The notes: generated by a model from the sequence alone, not told the origin. Shown: positions 9,231 through 19,377, counted from the first letter of the stretch. The stretch: 64,000 nt of DNA from Pseudoalteromonas phenolica (GCF_005876835.1 NZ_PPSW01000022.1:124001-188000); one strand, 5' to 3'. Numbers and translations: made by a program.

Positions 9231-10453
9231 CCATTGCCTAACACCTTCGCTGGATCAGTTTTTGTAGCTTGCCAAGCAGGATAAATACTGGCTAAAAGTG
9301 CGAGTATTAACGTTACGCCTAAAGTGATAGCAATGTCGGTCCAGATCAATTTTGATGGAAGAAACTCAACAAAATAGACTCCTGAAAGTGGATTTTGTGT
9401 GCCCTCACCATAAAACCAGACAAATAATTCAGGCAAATAAAGAGATACTAAAACACCTAGCGCACTGCCAACTAATGAACCTAGTAACGCATTACCAACA
9501 CCTTTGAAGGCAAAAGTAGAAAAGATTGTACTATCCTTAGCGCCCATTGTTTTGAGTATTGCGATATCCGACTGCTTATCTTTAACTTCCATCACCATAG
9601 ACGAAACGATATTAAAACTCGCTACAGCAATTATCAAAATAACCACTAGAAATACAATTGTACGAACCATTTGAATATCTTGATACAGGCTGCCTTGTGT
9701 TCTAAACCAACTATTCACATACACTAGATCGGGTAAGCTTCTGCCTGCAGACATAGCAATATTATGAGCTTCAAATACATCCGTCACTTTGACTCTCAAA
9801 CTCGTGACTTGATCTGCCTTAAGACTTAATACCGTTTGTAAGGACTCTAAGCTTATCAGTGCCATAGATTGATCTATTGGACCGCCCATTTTAACCAAAC
9901 CGACTAACGTCACTTTTAAGCGTTTAGGTGCTGACAACATTGATTTCGCATTTTTATTAGCTATTAATAAAGTAAAATTATCACCAATAGAAAGGTTAAG
10001 ACTCTCTGCTATCTGAGCACCTAGAATTACTTCATTTAGTGCCAAGTTCTTTATACTAACATCTTTAATAAACTCACCGACGCTTGATACATCTTCATGT
10101 GAATGAACATCAATACCCTTTATTTGAGCGGCTTTTAACTTCCCCTTAAATTGCACCATACCAGTCACATTTATTTCAGGTACAGCTGCAACAACACCCT
10201 GTTGTTGCTCTAGAATATGTATCTTTGATTGCCAATCATTGATTGGATCATAAGGTGCATCATAGGTGACATGAGACACAACAGATAAAAGCCGCTTTTC
10301 AAGTTGTTCTTCGAAACCATTAATAACCGACAAGGCCACAATTAAAACACTAACCCCAAGTAAAACGCCTATAGTAGACGCTTTATTTAGGATTGAAGCG
10401 AAACCCTTTTGTCGAGATTGACTAAAGCGCTTAGATAAAAATAAACTAAGCAT
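9227..10453 (-). CDS. lolE: Lipoprotein-releasing ABC transporter permease LolE
   Basis: A 408-residue inner-membrane permease: one N-terminal transmembrane helix (about 25-48), a large periplasmic domain, and three C-terminal helices of the FtsX type ending with the motif LASIYPAWQATKTDPAKVLG. With LolC and LolD it extracts mature outer-membrane lipoproteins and hands them to LolA. It overlaps lolD by 8 bases and is the last gene of lolC-lolD-lolE. Confidence 0.93.
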   Translation of the reverse strand: MLSLFLSKRFSQSRQKGFASILNKASTIGVLLGVSVLIVALSVINGFEEQLEKRLLSVVSHVTYDAPYDPINDWQSKIHILEQQQGVVAAVPEINVTGMVQFKGKLKAAQIKGIDVHSHEDVSSVGEFIKDVSIKNLALNEVILGAQIAESLNLSIGDNFTLLIANKNAKSMLSAPKRLKVTLVGLVKMGGPIDQSMALISLESLQTVLSLKADQVTSLRVKVTDVFEAHNIAMSAGRSLPDLVYVNSWFRTQGSLYQDIQMVRTIVFLVVILIIAVASFNIVSSMVMEVKDKQSDIAILKTMGAKDSTIFSTFAFKGVGNALLGSLVGSALGVLVSLYLPELFVWFYGEGTQNPLSGVYFVEFLPSKLIWTDIAITLGVTLILALLASIYPAWQATKTDPAKVLGNG

Positions 10454-11135
10454 GACTAACCTCAGTCAATACACCATCATCTAATTGCACACTTCGACCA
10501 AGTTTCTCTGCGAGCTCTAAGTCATGAGTAACAATGACAAAACTTGTCTGAAGTTGTTGATTGAGTTCATTTAATAAATCATAAATTTTTATGGCATTTT
10601 GCTTATCTAGATTACCAGTGGGCTCATCAGCCAAAACCAATGCGGGTTTTGTCACCAGTGCACGAGCGATTGCCACGCGTTGACGCTCACCGCCAGATAA
10701 CTCCGAAGGTTTATGTTCAGCCCTATGATCTAATCCCACCTTCTCTAGCATACTGAGTGCTTCAGAATGCGCACGATTTGCTTTGACTCCTTGAATGAGT
10801 AGTGGCATGGCAACATTTTCGAGCGCAGTAAATTCCATCAATAAGTGGTGGAATTGGTAGATAAACCCCATATGTTTATTTCTAAATTCAGCTTGCTGAT
10901 TTCTTGATAACTCCGCAACATTTGTACTTTTAATTTTGGCATAGCCAGTTGTTGCATGATCTAGGGTGCCAAGTATATGTAATAAGGTACTTTTACCCGA
11001 TCCAGAACTGCCAACTATTGCAAGCATTTGTCCTTGCTTTAGCTGTAAGTTTGCACCTTTCAACACTTCGACTTTGTTCTTTCCATCTTGGTAAACTTTG
11101 CCTAAGTTTTGACAATCAATTACTAAATTACTCAT
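10446..11135 (-). CDS. lolD: Lipoprotein-releasing ABC transporter ATPase LolD
   Basis: A 229-residue ABC ATPase with Walker A GSSGSGKST (42-50), the Q-loop region, signature LSGGERQRVAIARAL and Walker B ALVLADEPTGNLD. It supplies energy to the LolC/LolE permease. Both neighbours overlap it by 8 bases, so the three subunits are made in a coupled fashion. The length and gene order match the family. Confidence 0.96.
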   Translation of the reverse strand: MSNLVIDCQNLGKVYQDGKNKVEVLKGANLQLKQGQMLAIVGSSGSGKSTLLHILGTLDHATTGYAKIKSTNVAELSRNQQAEFRNKHMGFIYQFHHLLMEFTALENVAMPLLIQGVKANRAHSEALSMLEKVGLDHRAEHKPSELSGGERQRVAIARALVTKPALVLADEPTGNLDKQNAIKIYDLLNELNQQLQTSFVIVTHDLELAEKLGRSVQLDDGVLTEVSHA

Positions 11136-12339
11136 ATCTTAAAACCTCAGCAGGCATTACTTTCGCAGCTTGTTTGGCTGGATAAAGGGTAGCTATAAAA
11201 CTTAATAAAACACTCAAAGTGCCCATGATAATTAGACCTGTAATTTCAAACTTAACGGGTAAGGCCATCCCCCCCAATAAAGACAAGCCGACCAGTGACA
11301 TCACTTCATTGATATAATTTGCCAGTAATAATCCAGCAAATAACCCCAATAAAGTACCGATAACACCATTATAAAGTCCTTGAACCATAAACACTTTCGA
11401 TATCATCGCGGGTGTAAAGCCCAAGGTTTGCAATATGGCTACTTCACCCTGCTTTTCTTTGACCATCATTGAAAGACCCGAAATAATATTGAAAATCGCG
11501 ACTAATACAATTAGCCCTAGCAACAAAGACATCACTCTTTTTTCCATTGCAACGGCTGCAAACAAAGCACCTTGTTGGACTTGCCAGTCAATGCTTGTGT
11601 ACCCAGAGGTATCTAGGGTAGAAAGATCTTTATAAAAGTCTTCAAGAGAAAAGGCATCATGTAACGAAATACTAATATCTAATTGAGATTGTGACTTTTT
11701 TCGCATTAACCTTGCTAGGCTTTTACCATTTGCGAAGGCAAGTTGTGTATCAGCTTCACTTCTTGAATTATAAATAAGGGCCACAGTAAATAATCTTTGT
11801 GCAGGCACCCTTCCCATAGGCGAATAAGTTGTGACCTCAGGCATAATCACTCTAATTTGATTACCAACCTGTACTTTCAAACTATTTGCCAAGTAACGGC
11901 TAATGGCTAATTGATACTTACCCGATTGAAACTGCTCCACACTGCCAGACTCAATATGACTCTCTAACTGTGAGGTCCCGCCTTCAAAAATCCCCTGTAA
12001 TCTAACACCTAAAAGTTCTTCATTGGTCTGTAGAATGACATCTGAGGTCAGATAAGATTGCACTCGCTTAACCGTACTTAACTCGGCTAATTGTGTCTTT
12101 AAACTATTAGAGGCTTTTATTTCATCTTCAGGCTTTAGCTGCACATGGGGGATCATATCCAGCATGGCATTTTTAAGTGTTTGCTCAAAGCCGTTCATCA
12201 CAGAGCTCACTGTGATCAAGGACATAAGTCCTAATGCGATACCTGCGATAGAAAAAAAAGAAATGAATGAAATAAACGCATTTCCTTTGCTCGCTTTGGC
12301 ATACCGAAGCCCAACAAAAAGGCTAACTGGTTGAAACAT
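11128..12339 (-). CDS. lolC: Lipoprotein-releasing ABC transporter permease LolC
   Basis: A 403-residue partner permease of LolE with the same plan: an N-terminal helix (about 21-45, preceded by FVGLRYAKASKGNAF), a periplasmic domain, and three C-terminal helices ending in LYPAKQAAKVMPAEVLRYE. Being first in the operon, its upstream 120 bases (to the divergent SulP gene) must hold the lol promoter. Whether the two paralogous permeases have kept separate LolC and LolE roles is assumed from gene order. Confidence 0.92.
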   Translation of the reverse strand: MFQPVSLFVGLRYAKASKGNAFISFISFFSIAGIALGLMSLITVSSVMNGFEQTLKNAMLDMIPHVQLKPEDEIKASNSLKTQLAELSTVKRVQSYLTSDVILQTNEELLGVRLQGIFEGGTSQLESHIESGSVEQFQSGKYQLAISRYLANSLKVQVGNQIRVIMPEVTTYSPMGRVPAQRLFTVALIYNSRSEADTQLAFANGKSLARLMRKKSQSQLDISISLHDAFSLEDFYKDLSTLDTSGYTSIDWQVQQGALFAAVAMEKRVMSLLLGLIVLVAIFNIISGLSMMVKEKQGEVAILQTLGFTPAMISKVFMVQGLYNGVIGTLLGLFAGLLLANYINEVMSLVGLSLLGGMALPVKFEITGLIIMGTLSVLLSFIATLYPAKQAAKVMPAEVLRYE

Positions 12340-12495
12340 ATATAATAAATTAAACTTTCATTTTCTACATGCCCGCATACTACCACAAAGTCACATGACA
12401 TATATAAATACTAACTTGTAAAAAAGTTTGTAAATCCGATAGTTAAAAAGAAAATTTGGTGTAAAATGCGTGAAATCTCGCGGTATGGAAGTTCT

Positions 12496-14136
12496 ATGTT
12501 ATCTCTATCTCGATATAAGCATATGAATTTAAAGGGCGATTTATTTGGTGGTGTGACCACTGCCATAATATCTCTCCCGCTTGCCCTCGCGTTTGGTGTT
12601 GCTTCAGGAGCCGGTGCTGAAGCAGGTATGTGGGGTGCAATTTTAGTCGGTCTTTTCGCTGCCTTGTTTGGTGGTTCTACTTCCCTGATTTCTGAGCCAA
12701 CTGGTCCAATGACGGTTATTATGACCGCAGTTTTGACCGCAATGATGGCTAAATATCCTGAATCTGGCCTGGCTATGGGCTTCACGGTTGTGATGATGGC
12801 CGGTGCTTTTCAAGTGTTACTAGGTACCTTAAAGCTCGGTAAATACGTAACATTAATGCCCTATTCTGTTATCTCTGGGTTTATGTCAGGTATTGGTGTT
12901 ATCCTCATCATATTACAGCTTGCACCTTTATTAGGCCACCAAGCTCCCGCTGGAGGCGTCACTGGCACTTTAGGTCAACTTCCTGAACTCTTACTAAATA
13001 TTCAGTTTTCAGAGTTGTTATTAGGCGCGGCCACATTAGCAATATTGTTTTATTTCCCTAAAAAATATCGCCAATATGTGCCAGCTCAATTAGTCGCACT
13101 CGTTGCAGTGACCATAGTTTCAGTAATCATTTTTGATACTGATAGCATTCGTAGGATCGGTGAGATACCAAGTGGCCTACCCTCTATAGTTATCCCGACT
13201 TTTACTGCTGACCAATTTCAGTCAATGGTAATCGATGCCCTAGTGCTGGGTACTCTGGGTTGCATTGATACCTTATTAACTGCCGTTATCGGAGACAGCT
13301 TAACTCGAACTGAGCACGATTCTGATAAAGAGTTAAGAGGTCAAGGTGTTGCAAATATCATCTCTGGCTTATTTGGGGCGTTACCTGGTGCAGGTGCAAC
13401 TATGGGCACAGTGGTAAATATTCAAGTCGGTGCGCGTTCTCCACTGGCGGGTATTTTCCGAGCACTGATTTTAATGGCGGTTGTCTTTGTAGCCGGAGGC
13501 TTAACAGAACCAATTCCCTTGGCTGTTTTAGCGGGTATTGCCGTATATGTTGGTATAAATATTCTTGATTGGAGCTTTATTCAAAGAGCACACAAATTAA
13601 GTATATCTCAAATGGCAATTATGTATGGTGTAATGTTACTCACTGTATTTGTAGATCTCATTGCCGCTGTAGGCTTAGGTGTCTTTATCTCAAATATCAT
13701 GGTGATAGAGCGACTTAGTCGTGTTCAATCAGAACAAGTTAAAGCCATTAGTGACTCTGATGACGATGTTCCGATGAATAAATCAGAACAAGCATTATTT
13801 GAACAAGCGAACGGCCAACTGCTCTATTTTTACTTATCGGGCCCCATGATATTCAGTGTCTCTAAAGCCATTGCACGTCAACATCGCGATATAAGTAAAT
13901 ACAAAGCCATGGTTTTAGACTTAAGTGATGTGCCAATGCTTGATGTCACTGTGAGCCTAGCGCTTGAAAATGCGATTACTGATGCATTAGATGCAGACTG
14001 TAAAGTCTTTATCTTCTCGCCAAACTCAGAAACATCTGATCAACTCCATCGTTTTCAAATTAACGAAAAACTTGGTGAAAATGCATTTTGTAATTCTAGA
14101 AGTGATGCATTAGAACGCGCGTTGGAATCAATGTAA
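12496..14136 (+). CDS. SulP-family anion transporter with STAS domain
   Basis: A 546-residue inner-membrane transporter. It has the SulP core (FGGVTTAIISLPLALAFGVA, then SEPTGPMTV) over about 400 residues, and a cytoplasmic STAS domain at the C-terminus (about 435-546, VLDLSDVPMLDVTVSLAL). The substrate could be sulfate, bicarbonate or an organic anion; the sequence does not decide it. The frame extends to ATG 12466, but ATG 12496 is preceded by GGAAG at 12487-12491 and gives the usual MLSLSRY start. It is divergent from lolC and is followed by a long inverted repeat. Confidence 0.92.
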   Translation: MLSLSRYKHMNLKGDLFGGVTTAIISLPLALAFGVASGAGAEAGMWGAILVGLFAALFGGSTSLISEPTGPMTVIMTAVLTAMMAKYPESGLAMGFTVVMMAGAFQVLLGTLKLGKYVTLMPYSVISGFMSGIGVILIILQLAPLLGHQAPAGGVTGTLGQLPELLLNIQFSELLLGAATLAILFYFPKKYRQYVPAQLVALVAVTIVSVIIFDTDSIRRIGEIPSGLPSIVIPTFTADQFQSMVIDALVLGTLGCIDTLLTAVIGDSLTRTEHDSDKELRGQGVANIISGLFGALPGAGATMGTVVNIQVGARSPLAGIFRALILMAVVFVAGGLTEPIPLAVLAGIAVYVGINILDWSFIQRAHKLSISQMAIMYGVMLLTVFVDLIAAVGLGVFISNIMVIERLSRVQSEQVKAISDSDDDVPMNKSEQALFEQANGQLLYFYLSGPMIFSVSKAIARQHRDISKYKAMVLDLSDVPMLDVTVSLALENAITDALDADCKVFIFSPNSETSDQLHRFQINEKLGENAFCNSRSDALERALESM

Positions 14137-14140
14137 ATTT

Positions 14141-14184
14141 AGTCGTTTTGGCACAAAGTAAATTCTTTATGTCAAAACGACTTA
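14141..14184 (+). terminator. Inverted repeat after the SulP gene
   Basis: AGTCGTTTTG and CAAAACGACT are perfect 10-base arms around a partly paired middle, starting 5 bases after the stop codon. The repeat is symmetric enough to work as a transcription end, though the following tract is A-rich rather than T-rich on this strand. Confidence 0.5.
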
Positions 14185-14396
14185 AAAACCCTTCATTTAT
14201 CAAATAGAATCAAAAACCTCCTACTTGGCATTTACTTTGCCTGCTATGTTCTTGGAATATTAAATTACTGCACAAAACAAATTATTGACTTAATTGTTTA
14301 TTAATTGTTGACGAAACCGACACAAAATACGACAATAGGATTAATTTCGCTTTCAAAGTTTGTTGTAAGCAGTTTTTAAACTTGGAGAACTACTAA

Positions 14397-15596
14397 ATGA
14401 AGTTATCTTTATTAGCAATGTCGACGCTTTTTGCAACGCAATTTGCAATGGCTGATAATTTAGTTACAAACGGCTCGTTTGAAGAAAATGTGATCAACTC
14501 TAAATGGACATTGTTGAATTCAGTTAACGGATGGGAGCGTGAAGGCGCACGTTTCGAGATTCAAACTTCTAGACTGGGCATCATAAATGCACAAAACGGC
14601 AATCAGTACATTGAGTTAGACTCGACTGCTAACCACAGTGTGTTTCAAAATATTAGCACTGAAGCTGGTCAAAGTTATGAAGTTTCTTTCTATTACTCTC
14701 CTCGTATTCAAGGTGATAGTTCAACAAACAAAGCTGAAGTTAAATGGAATGGTCAAACTGTACTAAACCTTAATTCTACAACTCGCGGTTGGCAGTCATT
14801 TAACGTCACTGTAACTGCTGACTCTGATTCATCTGAGTTGCGCTTTGTTGGTACAGGCAAGAACGATAGCCTTGGCGCATTCATCGACAATGTTAGTGTG
14901 ACTAAAAAGCAATCATGCCACACTGGTATTTTCGGTATTAATAATTATGGCGACCTAGAAACAGGATACGTATACAAATTCGATCTTGAATCTAAAACGT
15001 ACAGTGTTGTTGCTGGCGCACAAAACACAGCATCTAACATTGCTAGCCACAACGGCAAGCTATATTTCATGGAACAATTAGATTCAAAAACTAAAGCATC
15101 TAAGCTTTGGTCTTTAGATTTAGAAACAGGTACTCAAACCGCTGAAGCAGATGCTACTTCATGGCCGATTTATCGCTCTGCAGTTACCGCTGACGGTCAG
15201 TCTTTACGTGCAACCAGCAAAACATATATGTACGACTACGATCTACAAACTGGCGAGAAAACGGTTTTAGGTAAAATGCGCTATTCTGGTGACACATTCT
15301 CACACGGTGATGTTGCCTATTCTGCAGATAACAACACGCTTTATGTGTTAACTGGCAAGTCTCTTTACACGATTGATGACAGTACTATGGCGCTGACATT
15401 AATCGGCCATCACGGAATTAATTGGGCATCTGGTTTGGCAATTTCTGACAACGGTGCTCTATACGTATCAGGTCGTGTGTCAGGAGAAAACGCAAAAATT
15501 TACAGTGTAAATCCTCAGACAGCGGTTGCAACCTATGTGATGGATGCACCTGAACACATTAATGACTTAACGTTTGTAGACAACTACTGCAACTAA
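14397..15596 (+). CDS. Secreted two-domain protein (DUF642-like N-terminus)
   Basis: A 399-residue protein with a signal peptide ending ...QFAMA at about residue 19. The N-terminal half begins NLVTNGSFEEN, as in DUF642 or choice-of-anchor-type carbohydrate-binding-like beta sandwiches, and ends with FIDNVSVTKK near 170. The C-terminal half carries short repeats of the type YxxDLETG, YDLQTGEK and YSVNPQTA spaced as in beta-propeller proteins. It is a single-gene unit with ribosome site GGAG before ATG and a strong terminator after. Binding of polysaccharide is a guess from the N-terminal fold; no catalytic motif was seen. Confidence 0.75.
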   Translation: MKLSLLAMSTLFATQFAMADNLVTNGSFEENVINSKWTLLNSVNGWEREGARFEIQTSRLGIINAQNGNQYIELDSTANHSVFQNISTEAGQSYEVSFYYSPRIQGDSSTNKAEVKWNGQTVLNLNSTTRGWQSFNVTVTADSDSSELRFVGTGKNDSLGAFIDNVSVTKKQSCHTGIFGINNYGDLETGYVYKFDLESKTYSVVAGAQNTASNIASHNGKLYFMEQLDSKTKASKLWSLDLETGTQTAEADATSWPIYRSAVTADGQSLRATSKTYMYDYDLQTGEKTVLGKMRYSGDTFSHGDVAYSADNNTLYVLTGKSLYTIDDSTMALTLIGHHGINWASGLAISDNGALYVSGRVSGENAKIYSVNPQTAVATYVMDAPEHINDLTFVDNYCN

Positions 15597-15610
15597 ATTT
15601 CATTAGAAAA

Positions 15611-15637
15611 TGGCCAGTTTTAACTGGCTATTTTTTT
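15611..15637 (+). terminator. Rho-independent terminator
   Basis: TGGCCAGTT and AACTGGCTA form a 9-bp stem with a two-base loop, followed by a run of seven T. It lies 14 bases after the secreted protein's stop codon. Confidence 0.9.
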
Positions 15638-16064
15638 GCGCCAAATTTACCTTAAAATTCCTTTCAAAACCCTATCTATCGAGCATAAAGAGTTTGTTGA
15701 TTACGTAAAAAGGCCCTAATTTTCCTCAAAGGTTGATAAACTGCAACTCGCAGCTTTAACTTCAGTTCCACAAAGAAGCCTATTACTTTTGGCTCTGCTA
15801 ACAGCAGTTTAAACTCCTCTAAACTTGGATCAGTTTCAACCTCAGCCTATTTGAAATAAACCCTGAAACATTGCTTAAAAAGAAATCTACACCATCAGAC
15901 TATAATCTTTAGAAAAATAAGGGAGAATTTACAGATCTATTTTGTGTAAGTGCAAGCCGTTTTAATTAAGATTAGCCGCTGTAATTTAATTTGTTATCTA
16001 CAGCTTAGGTTATTCAAGTTTGGGCTTAACATTCTTAATTGGTTACTTTAATGAATTAATAAAC
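15638..16064. other. Intergenic stretch with a vestigial minus-strand reading frame
   Basis: No intact gene is evident here. On the minus strand, 15676-15846 is open for 56 codons and reads like protein (for example FKLLLAEPKVIGFF), but it is preceded by an in-frame TAG (15847-15849) and has no start codon of its own. An ATG in another frame at 15869-15871 (MFQGLFQI) would join it if one frameshift were corrected. It may be the remains of a small gene. The rest, 15872-16064, shows nothing recognisable. Confidence 0.3.
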
Positions 16065-16065
16065 A

Positions 16066-16093
16066 TAAAAAAGCCCCAACAAATGTCAGGGCT
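16066..16093 (-). terminator. Rho-independent terminator of the NSS transporter gene
   Basis: Read on the minus strand, AGCCCTGAC and a GGGGCTT arm form a GC-rich hairpin followed by six T. It sits about 70 bases past the transporter stop codon. Confidence 0.8.
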
Positions 16094-16164
16094 GAATTAT
16101 AAATTTTATGTTTAAGTGCTTTGTGATTAATACAAACTTGCTTGGCTTTACTTAATCGTATTAC

Positions 16165-17487
16165 CTATTTCAAAGCTACATTTACAAATACCGCAGTCAT
16201 TAATACCGGGCATACAAAACGAACATATTGCGCAAAGTAATAATGGAAACCGCTACTTGCTTCTAAAAGCTTATTGCCTCTTTGCCACATCCAGCCGACT
16301 GTCAAAAAGTAGAACAGTCCCATTAAAGGTAATTGATATTGTGTGAACACACTGATAATCAAACCAAATAGCCATTCAAAATTAAGTATAATCGTCGTTG
16401 AAACCAACATAATCACTAGAGTTACCCAAATTGTGGCACTTTTTCGTTTCAAACCATGGTTTTCCACTAAAAAAGAAACGGGTATCTCAGTAGAAGATAT
16501 TGTAGAAGTTAATGAAGCAATAGACATAAGTACAAAGAAGGTTAGACCTACAAATAGGCCTATTTGCCCCATATTCATAAATAGCTCTGGCAAAACAGCA
16601 AAAATCAAGCGCCCTTCCCCGATCAGTTTACCATCTTGAAAAACCTCAACGCCACTTTGCTGTGCAACAAATATTGCAGGAATGATTAATAAACCTGCAA
16701 GAAAAGCAACACCAGTATCAAGCAAGGCAACACTCGCAGTTAATTTAGGTAAATTTTCATGTGGTTTTAAATACGAGCCATAAATCATCATGCAGCCAAC
16801 CCCTAATGAAAGTGAGAAGAAAGCTTGACCCATAGCAGCAATAACCAAATCAGGATCTGTTACTTTTGAAAAATCTGGTACTAAATAAGCCTTAAAGCCT
16901 TCCATAGCACCGTCAAGCGTTGCCATATAACCAATTAAACCTATAAGTAATAACAATAATAAGGGCATTAATCTTCTAGACCATGCCTCTATACCAGACT
17001 TAACACCTTGCAAAATGATACTGGCAGTAAGCAACAACATAAGCGGGGTGAAAATGAAATTCCGCAATGTTGAGTCACCTTTTAAGAATGCTGCGAGTTC
17101 ATTTAGTTCTAATAGCCTTGCAAGTGGTTCAAGTGAAAAGGCCAGCATCCAACCAGCAACGATCGAATAAAAACTTAACATCACAATGGCACCACATAGG
17201 CCAACATAACCTGCTGTAGCACCCACTTTAGGATTGCTATCCTGCCATGCTTGTTTAAGTGCTTTAACTGGATTAGATTGTGCTTGGTGACCTATGTACA
17301 ACTCAGTGTACAAAGCTGGTAATGCCAAAAGAAATATAACCACAAAGTACACTAATAAAAATGCACCACCACCATGGTTTGCAGCTTGGGTAGGAAAGCC
17401 CCAAATATTTCCAAGCCCTACAGCAGCACCAGCTGCTGCTAAAACAAAGCCTAAGCGACTTTGAAAGCCATCACGCAATTGAGCCAT
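16165..17487 (-). CDS. Sodium-dependent transporter (NSS/SLC6 family)
   Basis: A 440-residue inner-membrane symporter. The first helix has the family signature AAAGAAVGLGNIWGFP, with unwound-helix residues that bind sodium and substrate, followed by NHGGGAFLLVY. About eleven hydrophobic helices are visible, a count typical of bacterial LeuT/MhsT relatives. It should import an amino acid or a similar small amine with sodium; the exact substrate cannot be read from the sequence. It is a single-gene unit with its own terminator. Confidence 0.93.
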   Translation of the reverse strand: MAQLRDGFQSRLGFVLAAAGAAVGLGNIWGFPTQAANHGGGAFLLVYFVVIFLLALPALYTELYIGHQAQSNPVKALKQAWQDSNPKVGATAGYVGLCGAIVMLSFYSIVAGWMLAFSLEPLARLLELNELAAFLKGDSTLRNFIFTPLMLLLTASIILQGVKSGIEAWSRRLMPLLLLLLIGLIGYMATLDGAMEGFKAYLVPDFSKVTDPDLVIAAMGQAFFSLSLGVGCMMIYGSYLKPHENLPKLTASVALLDTGVAFLAGLLIIPAIFVAQQSGVEVFQDGKLIGEGRLIFAVLPELFMNMGQIGLFVGLTFFVLMSIASLTSTISSTEIPVSFLVENHGLKRKSATIWVTLVIMLVSTTIILNFEWLFGLIISVFTQYQLPLMGLFYFLTVGWMWQRGNKLLEASSGFHYYFAQYVRFVCPVLMTAVFVNVALK

Positions 17488-17665
17488 TTATACATCTATA
17501 TGTTTATTATTGTTAACTGACGATTATACGCAACTGAGCTGATTTTGCTAATAGACTGCGTTTAATTATCACTTGTAATCAGTAATAAGACTAAATAAAT
17601 TTGCAAAGTAAAGAAAAACTTCTGTAATCTGCTTTTTGGCCAGTTCCATTCAAAAGGAGTTCACA

Positions 17666-17983
17666 ATGTTAATGCCAAAATTAGGATTTGCACTCGCTTT
17701 ACTTTCTATACTCCCCGCTTTTGTACCGGGCGCAATGTCAGTAATCGGCTATTTCATCACTCTAGCTGGGCTAATTATCTGTGTAAGATACAGCCAAAGT
17801 GCGCCGAAGTACTTTTTGTTAGCAAGCACACTATCTATAGTTAATGTATTAATAGTGAACGATACGTTACGTCTCATTGAGAATGAATCATCAATTACTT
17901 TATCTGAGCAATTTATAGCAATTTCTATAGTCTTTGTAATACTTGCGTATGGAATATCTAAACAAAAAATCGGTCAAACTTGA
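17666..17983 (+). CDS. Small hydrophobic membrane protein
   Basis: A 105-residue protein with about four hydrophobic segments (FALALLSILPAFVP, VIGYFITLAGLIICV, YFLLASTLSIVNVLIV and FIAISIVFVILAYGI). I do not recognise the family. ATG 17666 is chosen over an upstream TTG at 17636 because AAGGAG at 17654-17659 lies 6 bases before it. Its last codons overlap the hairpin that terminates the convergent lysC transcript. Confidence 0.7.
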   Translation: MLMPKLGFALALLSILPAFVPGAMSVIGYFITLAGLIICVRYSQSAPKYFLLASTLSIVNVLIVNDTLRLIENESSITLSEQFIAISIVFVILAYGISKQKIGQT

Positions 17984-17998
17984 ACAGAATGACCGATT
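17963..17998 (-). terminator. Rho-independent terminator of lysC
   Basis: On the minus strand AATCGGTCA and TGACCGATT form a 9-bp stem followed by TTTTTTG. It begins about 29 bases after the lysC stop codon and lies partly inside the end of the convergent membrane-protein gene. Confidence 0.8.
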
Positions 17999-18026
17999 AG
18001 AATACTTGAAAATTGTGAGCTGGTTA

Positions 18027-19373
18027 TCAGCAAGCTTCTAAAAGCTGTGCATGAATTGATTGAACAACCTCGTCTGATTCACCTTGTTCAACTAAGAAAC
18101 ACAAATTGTGCTTGCTTGCGCCATGGCAAATTAATCGAATGTTAAAGTCTTTAAGCACATTCATAAAATTCACTTCGTGTTGACGAAGCTGGATTTCAGA
18201 ACCGATCAATGCAACCAATGTCAGATTGGTCTCTACCGTTACATGACAGAATTCACTCAACTCTTCTAAACACGCTTGATCTAGTTCAGGTCTAGAAGAA
18301 CTCAATGCATTATCAAGTGTGATGGCAACACTGATCTCAGAAGTGGTTACCAAATCTACCGAGATATTATATTTACTTAAAATAGTAAAAATACGCGCTA
18401 AAAAACCACTCGCCAACAACATTTCTGGGCTCTTTAACGTTAAAAGAATCTGATTCTTACGTTGTGTAACGGCTCTGATCCCAGCTTTTGATTCGGTTTC
18501 TTTTTCAATCCAAGTACCACCGGCTTGAGGTTCGCGACTAGAACCAACAAAGACCGCTATACCGCTGCGACTCGCAGGTAAAATGGTTGCTGGGTGTAAT
18601 ACCTTTGCACCGAATGTGGCCATTTCAGCCGCTTCATCAAAGCTCAATCGTGCAATCGGTGACGCTTTTTTACATAAACGAGGATCTGTGCTGAATATGC
18701 CTACAACATCTGTCCATATCTGTACGCTTTGTGCACCTATCGCTTCCGCCAATAATGCGGCACTATAATCTGAACCACCTCTACCTAGCGTGGTTGTCTG
18801 GCCATATGTATCACTGCCAATAAAACCTTGTGTTACTAACACTTTGTCTGCAAGTTGTGGCAATAAATGCTGCTCTGCTGCGCTTGCAGTTGCACTCACG
18901 TCAGGCGTTGCTTTACCAAACTGGTTATCTGTTTTAAGTACTTGGCGTACATCAAACCTGTCAGCAGTAACACCTAGATTACGTAATACTTGAGTAAATA
19001 GAAAAGAGGATAGTCGCTCACCGAAGCTAAGCATTTCGTCACACTGCTGTGCACTTAACGCAGGGAGTTCAGCCAGTTGTTCAAACTCGCTAATTGTTTG
19101 AGAAAAGCCGGTTGCTAAGTCTGCATCTAGTGTCAGTTTTTCTAAAATGGCGTCCTGGATTTCAAGTACAGCTTTAACAAGGGTTTTACGCTCTGCTAAA
19201 TCAGCTTTTTGCTGAGTTAATGTCACTAGGTGATTAGTAACACCTGCACTGGCACTCACTACTACAATACGTACTTGATTATCATCATGAATAATTTGTG
19301 CACAGCGATGCATTGCTTCAAAATTGGCGACACTTGTACCACCAAACTTAGCAACTGTGAACTGGGAAGTCAT
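18027..19373 (-). CDS. lysC: Lysine-sensitive aspartokinase III
   Basis: A 448-residue enzyme that phosphorylates aspartate, the first step toward lysine, threonine, methionine and diaminopimelate. It opens with FTVAKFGGTSVANF, the aspartokinase nucleotide-binding motif; TTLGRGGSDYSAALLA binds substrate; two ACT domains occupy roughly 300-448 and give feedback control. The monofunctional length, without a homoserine dehydrogenase half, and the lysine riboswitch upstream identify the lysine-regulated form. The start codon is preceded by AAAGGAGA, which is buried in a hairpin (see the leader entries). Confidence 0.95.
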   Translation of the reverse strand: MTSQFTVAKFGGTSVANFEAMHRCAQIIHDDNQVRIVVVSASAGVTNHLVTLTQQKADLAERKTLVKAVLEIQDAILEKLTLDADLATGFSQTISEFEQLAELPALSAQQCDEMLSFGERLSSFLFTQVLRNLGVTADRFDVRQVLKTDNQFGKATPDVSATASAAEQHLLPQLADKVLVTQGFIGSDTYGQTTTLGRGGSDYSAALLAEAIGAQSVQIWTDVVGIFSTDPRLCKKASPIARLSFDEAAEMATFGAKVLHPATILPASRSGIAVFVGSSREPQAGGTWIEKETESKAGIRAVTQRKNQILLTLKSPEMLLASGFLARIFTILSKYNISVDLVTTSEISVAITLDNALSSSRPELDQACLEELSEFCHVTVETNLTLVALIGSEIQLRQHEVNFMNVLKDFNIRLICHGASKHNLCFLVEQGESDEVVQSIHAQLLEAC

Positions 19374-19377
19374 TTTA

